A stretch of DNA of 64,000 bases from NCBI GenBank assembly GCA_000161775.1, contig GG704596.1:40973-104972 (forward strand). The letters are read 5' to 3'. The position numbers were made by a program, and so were the translations under genes. Under the pieces are notes generated by a model, which saw only the letters and a list, made by a program, of their open reading frames with translations, was not told the origin of the DNA and did no database searches. This document shows positions 59,015 to 64,000 of the stretch, one piece after another. Source of the DNA: Ruegeria lacuscaerulensis ITI-1157. GTDB taxonomy: Bacteria; Pseudomonadota; Alphaproteobacteria; Rhodobacterales; Rhodobacteraceae. The stretch's first letter is position 1, and the number at the start of each line of letters is the position of its first letter.

Positions 59015-60166
59015 TCAGGTTCCCGCACCCCAGTTTTCGGCCAGCAACGGCTTTGCGTTGCGCAGGTGCCGCGCGATCAAACGGGCCTGTTGGGGCCCGC
59101 GCGGAATGGTGCGCGCCGGGGTCGGCATGCGAACACCACCGGCCAGTTGCGGAAAAAGAGCGAGGATTTCTTCCCGCGCCTCCGCGCCCAGCGACCGCAT
59201 CGCCTCGGGGCCCGTGAAAAGGCTTTCGGTCGGGGCGCCCTCGGCGAACACGATTCGGTGCCGGTCGAACAGAATGTGGTAATATTCCACCCCCGCTACG
59301 GAGTCATCCACGAAGATACCCGGCAGCGCGGTCAGCTTGATGGCGGGGATCAACGCCTGGTCCTGTCCGAACATGCGCCGCGCGATGGGGGACTGGGCCA
59401 GCATGCGGTGTTGCCGCGACACCAGCAGATCGCGCGCAGGAAGCCCCGCTCCCAGCGCGCGCGCCATGATCCGCACCGGCATCAGTTTGGGGTTGTCGCA
59501 AAGCGCCGGGGCCGCAAGGCGACGGCGCCCGATCCATTGGATCGGCGCGGCCGCGCCCGACTCGGTACAAACCAGCGCCCCCGGCCGCAGATGCTGGACC
59601 GGCACCTCCCCCTGCGGGGTCAGAATCCGGGTGCCACGGACAAAGCAGGGGACGCCGGATCCGTTCTCGAACTGCGAATAGGTGATCGTTTGGCCCGACG
59701 GCAAGGCGAAGGTTCCGCTGGTCAGCGAGTAGCTTGTGCCATCAACCACCGTGAACGTGCCGAAGCTGCTGTCGGTGACGACCGTCCCGGCAGGCAGGTT
59801 GAGCGTATCGGTGCCCGACCCGCCCCGGATGTCGCCGGACACCGAGGTCGTCTGCAGGGTCAGCGTGTCATTGCCTCCGCCCAGGCGGATGTTGCCGATG
59901 GTCGAGCCTTGCAACGTCACGGTGTCGTCATCGCGGCCGGCATTCAGCTGACCACCGATGGTGCTGTTGACAATCGTCAGCGTGTCGATCCCGGCATTGC
60001 CGCGCACCGAACCGGAAATCGTACTGTTGGAAACGGTCACGACATCATTGCCGCCACGCGCGCGAATGTCGTCGATCGGGCTGCCCTGAGGGCTGCCGTT
60101 CAGCGTACCGTTGTCATTGGTGACATCGATGCTGTCATTGCCACTCGTCCCGTTGATATTGGGCAT
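59015..60166 (-). CDS. Hint-domain protein with N-terminal beta-roll-like repeats
   Basis: 383 residues, no signal peptide. Residues about 1-130 are short strands with repeated Gly/Asn/Asp turns: ARGGNDVVTVSNSTISGSVR, NAGIDTLTIVNSTIGGQLNA, GRDDDTVTLQGSTIGNIRLG, GGNDTLTLQTTSVSGDIRGG, i.e. about 22-residue units with the consensus GGxxDTLTLxxSTIxG, similar to hemolysin-type beta-rolls. The Hint domain (about 170-330) starts CFVRGTRILTPQGEVPVQHL, then SRQHRMLAQSPIARRMFGQD and YYHILFDRHRIVFAEGAPTE. It resembles the Hint protein at 52.9 kb in its Hint part only. Probably secreted by a type I route (inferred). Confidence 0.82.
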   Translation of the reverse strand: MPNINGTSGNDSIDVTNDNGTLNGSPQGSPIDDIRARGGNDVVTVSNSTISGSVRGNAGIDTLTIVNSTIGGQLNAGRDDDTVTLQGSTIGNIRLGGGNDTLTLQTTSVSGDIRGGSGTDTLNLPAGTVVTDSSFGTFTVVDGTSYSLTSGTFALPSGQTITYSQFENGSGVPCFVRGTRILTPQGEVPVQHLRPGALVCTESGAAAPIQWIGRRRLAAPALCDNPKLMPVRIMARALGAGLPARDLLVSRQHRMLAQSPIARRMFGQDQALIPAIKLTALPGIFVDDSVAGVEYYHILFDRHRIVFAEGAPTESLFTGPEAMRSLGAEAREEILALFPQLAGGVRMPTPARTIPRGPQQARLIARHLRNAKPLLAENWGAGT

Positions 60167-60282
60167 GATGGATGGACCCCGTCGATGCTGTCCGCCCCAT
60201 GCACAAGCGGCAAGGACCCGGATTTCACCCGCAGGCTACACCACAACACAAAGTTGTATCAAGAATTCAGTGCCCTGGCCGG

Positions 60283-61260
60283 TCAACCGGTTTGAAGCGT
60301 CGCCAACATCCGCTCGGCCGCAGCCGACGGGCTGAGCCGCCCAGCCCCGACCTCGGCGCCAAGACGCTCCAACTCGGCCCGGGCCTGCGGGGTCTCGAGC
60401 TTGGCCAGCAGCGCATGACGCACCTCCTGGTCGAACCAGTATCGGGCCTGTTCGGCGCGGTTGGCCTGCCAATGGCCGTTCTGCTTGCGCCAGTCGGCAA
60501 GGGCCTGCATCTCGGCCCAGGCCTGGTCCAGGCCGTGTTCCTCGACCGCTGAAACGGTCATCGCCTTGGGAAAGCCCTCGGGGTCCTGCGGGCGTTTGCG
60601 CAGCAGGCGCAGCGCCCCGGCATAATCGGCGCAGGTGCGGGTGGCAGTGGCTTTCAGGTCGCCGTCGGCTTTGTTCACAAGGATCATGTCGGCCATCTCC
60701 ATGATGCCGCGCTTGACGCCCTGCAATTCATCCCCGCCAGCCGGGGCCAACAACAGCAGGAACAGGTCGGACATTTCCGAAACCACGGTTTCCGACTGGC
60801 CCACGCCCACCGTTTCAATCAGCACCACGTCGAACCCGGCCGCCTCGCACAGGGCGATGGCCTCGCGCGTGCGGCGGGCGACGCCGCCCAGATGGCTCTG
60901 GCTGGGCGAGGGGCGGATGAAGGCGTTCGGCTCGCGGCTGAGGCGTTCCATCCGGGTCTTGTCGCCCAGGATCGAGCCGCCCGACCGGGCCGAGCTGGGA
61001 TCGACCGCCAGAACCGCCACCCGCAGCCCCTGCCCGATCAGCATCATGCCAAAACTCTCGATGAAAGTGGATTTGCCCACCCCCGGCGTTCCCGACAGGC
61101 CGATGCGCAGCGCTTGCCGCCCGGCGCCCGACAGCGCGTCGAGCAGCTGCGCCGTCTGGGCGCGGTGATCGGCGCGGGTGCTTTCGACAAGGGTGATCGC
61201 GCGGGCCAGTGCCCGGCGGTCGCACTTGAGGATCCTGTCGGCAAGCTCGGCTGTGGTCAT
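60283..61260 (-). CDS. meaB: Methylmalonyl-CoA mutase-associated GTPase MeaB (ArgK family)
   Basis: 325 residues. G3E P-loop GTPase features: RIGLSGTPGVGKSTFIESFG (Walker A), AVLAVDPSSARSGGSILGDK, VVLIETVGVGQSETVVSEMS, MILVNKADGDLK. N-terminal and C-terminal helical arms match MeaB. It protects and reloads the adenosylcobalamin mutase with cofactor; its partner mcm lies about 37 kb away on the same strand. Separate from the propionate cluster, directly divergent from hrpB. Confidence 0.92.
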   Translation of the reverse strand: MTTAELADRILKCDRRALARAITLVESTRADHRAQTAQLLDALSGAGRQALRIGLSGTPGVGKSTFIESFGMMLIGQGLRVAVLAVDPSSARSGGSILGDKTRMERLSREPNAFIRPSPSQSHLGGVARRTREAIALCEAAGFDVVLIETVGVGQSETVVSEMSDLFLLLLAPAGGDELQGVKRGIMEMADMILVNKADGDLKATATRTCADYAGALRLLRKRPQDPEGFPKAMTVSAVEEHGLDQAWAEMQALADWRKQNGHWQANRAEQARYWFDQEVRHALLAKLETPQARAELERLGAEVGAGRLSPSAAAERMLATLQTG

Positions 61261-61386
61261 GGGTGGGGTCCTTCGTCGAAATCTGCCCTAGATGACGGCG
61301 GTGGGCCGGGTTTGTCCAGTACCGCCGGGCGCGGGATTTGACGCAGGCGTTCTGGACCTCGGCCGGGGCTTTGGCGATAAGGCGGC

Positions 61387-63837
61387 ATGACCCGTCTACC
61401 GATCGACGATGCCCTGCCCGACCTGATCGCCGCGCTGCGCGCGCGCGGCCGCGCCGTGCTGCAGGCCCCGCCCGGCGCCGGCAAGACCACGCGCGTACCT
61501 CTGGCGATGCGCGACGCCGGCCTGTGCGACGGGCGCATCGTGATGCTGGAACCGCGGCGGCTGGCCGCCCGCGCCGCTGCCGAACGCATGGCCGAGACAC
61601 TGGGCGAACGCGCGGGCCAGACCGTCGGCTATCGGGTGCGGGGCGAGGCGAAAGCGTCGAAAGCCACCCGGATCGAGGTGGTGACCGAAGGCATCCTGAC
61701 CCGGATGCTGCAATCCGAACCCGACCTGCCCGGCGTTGGGGCGGTGATCTTCGACGAATTCCACGAACGCTCTTTGAACGCCGATCTGGGGCTGGCCCTG
61801 TGCCTTGAGGTCGCCGGCGCGCTGCGCGACGACCTGATCCTGCTGGCGATGTCGGCCACGCTGGATGCCGATCCGGTGGCGCAGTTGATGGACGCGCCGC
61901 TGGTGACATCCGAGGGGCGCAGTTTCCCGGTTCAGACCCGCTGGCTGAACCGCCCGCTGGGCCCGCAGGCGCGACGGCTGGACGCGTTGATCGACCTGGT
62001 GGTTCAGGCCGAGCGCGAGACCCGCGCCACCGGCGGCGGCATTCTGGTGTTTCTGCCCGGCGAGGGCGAGATCCGCCGGGCCGAGGTCGCGCTGACCGTT
62101 CGGTTGCCCGGCGATTGCGCGATCCGGCCGTTGTTCGGCGCCCTGCCCTTTGCCGCCCAGCGCGCCGCCCTTGCGCCGGCCGAGGCCGGGCGCAAGGTGG
62201 TGCTGGCCACCTCGATCGCCGAGACCTCGCTGACCATTCCGGACATCCGGGTGGTGGTGGACATGGGCCAGGCCCGCCGCGCGCGGTTCGATCCGGGCTC
62301 GGGCATGTCGCGGCTGGTGACCGAGCGCGTCACCCGCGCCGAGGCGACCCAGCGCGCGGGCCGCGCAGGCCGCGTGGCCGAAGGCCTGTGCTATCGCCTG
62401 TGGTCGAAGGGTGAGGAAGGCGCCCTGCCCGCCTTTCCGCCCGCCGAAATCGAAGCCGCCGACCTGACCGGCCTTGCGCTGGAACTGGCCTTGTGGGGGG
62501 CCGAGCCGCAGGATCTGGCCTTTCTGACGCCACCGCCCGAGGGGGCGCTGGCCGAGGCGCGCGCGCTGCTGCGGATGCTGGGCGCGCTGGACGGCAAGGG
62601 CCGGATCACCGAACATGGTCGCGCACTGGCTGGCCTGCCGCTGCATCCGCGGTTGGGGCACATGCTGGTCACGGCCGGCGCGCAGGCCGCCCCCCTTGCC
62701 GCCCTGATGGCCGAGCGCGACCCGTTGAAAGGCGCACCGGTTGACCTGTCGCTGCGGCTCGAGGCGCTGCGCGATCCGCGCGCCTATCAGCGCAACCGGG
62801 TCTGGCCCGCCAATCCCGGCGTTCTGGACCGGGTCCGGTCCGAGGCGAAACGGCTACGCGGCCAGATCAAGACCGATGGCGACCCGCTGAGCCCGGCGGC
62901 GATGGCCGCGCTGGCCTATCCCGACCGGGTCGGACAGCGGCGAAAGGGCGACGCGCCGCGCTATGTGCTGTCGGGTGGCAAGGGTGTGGTGATGGACCCC
63001 GGCGACCCGCTGGCCGCGGCGCCGTATCTGGTGGCCATCGACACGGACGGCAACCCGCGCGAGGCCCGGCTGCGCATGGCCGCGCAGATTTCCGAGGCCG
63101 AGATCCGCGCACTGTTCGCCGACCAGATCGAATGGGTCGAGGCCTGCGCCTGGTCGAAACGGGACCGCCGGGTGGTGGCCCGGCGGCAGGAACGGTTCGG
63201 GGCGCTGGTGCTGGATGACCGCATCTGGAAGGACGTGCCCGACGAGTCCGTGGCCCGCGCGATGCTGGACGGCGTGCGCGATCTGGGCCTGCGGCTGGAG
63301 GGCAAGGCCGCGCGACTGGCCGCGCGGGTCGAGCTGGTGCGGGCGGCGGGCGTCGACCTGCCCGATTTCTCGGAAAACGGGCTGATGGACACACTTGAGG
63401 ACTGGCTTCTGCCGATGCTGACCGGCGTGCGCAGTGCCGAGGATTGGAAGCGGTTCGACCTGCTGCCCGCCCTTCAGGCGCGGCTGAGTTGGGACCAGAT
63501 GCAGGAACTGGACCGCCGCGCGCCCCCGGCCTTCGTCACGCCGCTGGGGCGCAAGGTTCCAATCGATTATGGCAAGGCGGTGCCCGAAATCGCCGTTCGC
63601 CTGCAGGAGATGTTCGGGGTCACCCAGCGCCCTATTGTGGGCGACGAGCCGCTGAAGATCACCCTTCTGTCGCCCGCGCAGCGCCCGATCCAGATCACCC
63701 GCGACCTGCCGGGGTTCTGGGCCGGGTCCTATGCCGATGTGCGCAAGGACATGCGCGCGCAATACCCCAAGCACCCCTGGCCCGAGGACCCGACCCGGGC
63801 CGATCCGACCCTGCGGGCCAAACGCAGGGGTGCTTGA
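61387..63837 (+). CDS. hrpB: ATP-dependent RNA helicase HrpB-like
   Basis: 816 residues, DEAH-box helicase. Motif I LQAPPGAGKTTRVPLAMRDA, II IFDEFHERSLNADLGLAL (DEFH variant), III LAMSATLDADPV, V/VI LATSIAETSLTIPDIRVVVD, EATQRAGRAGRVAEGLCYRL. C-terminal HrpB-specific region ends RPIQITRDLPGFWAGSYADV, RKDMRAQYPKHPWPEDPTRA. Function in RNA metabolism is not defined. ATG 61387 with no overlap. Confidence 0.93.
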   Translation: MTRLPIDDALPDLIAALRARGRAVLQAPPGAGKTTRVPLAMRDAGLCDGRIVMLEPRRLAARAAAERMAETLGERAGQTVGYRVRGEAKASKATRIEVVTEGILTRMLQSEPDLPGVGAVIFDEFHERSLNADLGLALCLEVAGALRDDLILLAMSATLDADPVAQLMDAPLVTSEGRSFPVQTRWLNRPLGPQARRLDALIDLVVQAERETRATGGGILVFLPGEGEIRRAEVALTVRLPGDCAIRPLFGALPFAAQRAALAPAEAGRKVVLATSIAETSLTIPDIRVVVDMGQARRARFDPGSGMSRLVTERVTRAEATQRAGRAGRVAEGLCYRLWSKGEEGALPAFPPAEIEAADLTGLALELALWGAEPQDLAFLTPPPEGALAEARALLRMLGALDGKGRITEHGRALAGLPLHPRLGHMLVTAGAQAAPLAALMAERDPLKGAPVDLSLRLEALRDPRAYQRNRVWPANPGVLDRVRSEAKRLRGQIKTDGDPLSPAAMAALAYPDRVGQRRKGDAPRYVLSGGKGVVMDPGDPLAAAPYLVAIDTDGNPREARLRMAAQISEAEIRALFADQIEWVEACAWSKRDRRVVARRQERFGALVLDDRIWKDVPDESVARAMLDGVRDLGLRLEGKAARLAARVELVRAAGVDLPDFSENGLMDTLEDWLLPMLTGVRSAEDWKRFDLLPALQARLSWDQMQELDRRAPPAFVTPLGRKVPIDYGKAVPEIAVRLQEMFGVTQRPIVGDEPLKITLLSPAQRPIQITRDLPGFWAGSYADVRKDMRAQYPKHPWPEDPTRADPTLRAKRRGA

Positions 63838-63908
63838 ATACCGCCTGTCAGATTGATATCTCTCGCCGTCTGGAAGTCAGAACAACAAAAAAACGGCAGG
63901 CACCCGCA

Positions 63909-64000
63909 ATGACATGGCTGCACAAATTCTGGGAGGGGGTCTTGAAACCCCTGTTTCAGCGTCCGCGCCTCGTGCAGTTCGCGGCGCTGTGTACCCGTGG
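63909..64000 (+). CDS. Probable NUDIX hydrolase, N-terminal fragment at window edge
   Basis: The frame starts at ATG 63909 and reads MTWLHKFWEGVLKPLFQRPR, LVQFAALCTR to the last base. RPRLVQFAALCTR is how roseobacter NUDIX hydrolases start their first beta strand. Only about 30 residues are visible, so the NUDIX box cannot be checked. The upstream region (63838-63908) is short and AT-rich. Confidence 0.5.
   Translation, partial: MTWLHKFWEGVLKPLFQRPRLVQFAALCTR

Overview
The window is a chromosomal segment from a high-GC alphaproteobacterium, most likely a marine Rhodobacteraceae (Roseobacter group, Ruegeria-like). I infer this from the short alphaproteobacterial-type prolyl-tRNA synthetase, HdaA, the PccR-type regulator beside pccB, choline-O-sulfatase in a betI-betC-betA cluster, Hint-domain proteins of the kind common in roseobacters, and intergenic repeats that look roseobacterial. 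All family names were assigned by reading translated sequence by eye; no search was run.

Layout. 0-4 kb: a glycine-betaine/choline ABC transporter (opuAC-AA-AB, minus strand; the permease runs off the left edge). 4.4-8.7 kb: a frameshifted 3-methyladenine glycosylase, a lipoprotein protease, a cytochrome c, a YdcZ-like membrane protein and lolD/lolC. 8.7-11.3 kb: a surface-glycan patch (a DUF6492 gene broken by two in-frame UGA codons, an unknown 119-residue protein, a family 2 glycosyltransferase) lying between lolC and proS. 12.8-14.2 kb: a deletion scar joining a shortened FAD oxidoreductase to the tail of a 2-oxoglutarate dioxygenase. 14.3-20.9 kb: housekeeping genes (AI-2E exporter, hdaA, ppx, nuclease-like, DnaJ-like, VOC, frameshifted GNAT). 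21-33 kb: propionate module: methylmalonyl-CoA mutase coupled to a sulfotransferase-like gene, pccA, three small genes, pccB, and a divergent MFS exporter and PccR-type regulator; meaB lies apart at 60.3 kb. 33.3-37.9 kb: thermonuclease and the choline/choline-sulfate operon betI-betC-betA. 37.9-40.4 kb: DMT exporter, argO and divergent argP. 41.2-48.6 kb: a dipeptide ABC operon led by an XRE-cupin regulator and containing an M24 peptidase. 49-53 kb: small membrane and periplasmic genes, an AT-rich DUF3800 gene and lepA. 53-64 kb: two Hint-domain proteins, LysR, a phosphatase, a frameshifted sirtuin, HdeD, a copper pair, rpmB, meaB, hrpB and the start of a probable NUDIX gene at the right edge.

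How parts work together. The uptake system (opu) and the choline-sulfate/choline to betaine-aldehyde pathway (betC, betA) share a near-identical palindrome TGATTGAC-NN-GTCAATCA upstream, which suggests one BetI-type regulon. A third, diverged copy sits before the decayed FAD oxidoreductase. betB is not in the window. Likewise a TTTGCAAA palindrome occurs before pccB and before the PccR-type regulator. At least five loci (tag, DUF6492, FAD oxidoreductase/dioxygenase, GNAT, cobB) are broken by frameshifts, stops or deletions. Two of the frameshifts fall in G/C homopolymers and could be sequence errors.

No CRISPR array, rRNA, tRNA, intact insertion sequence or prophage was seen. I found no convincing wholly new multi-gene system. 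The most interesting leads are the shared operators, the sulfotransferase-like gene coupled to the mutase, the two Hint-domain proteins and the DUF3800 gene.
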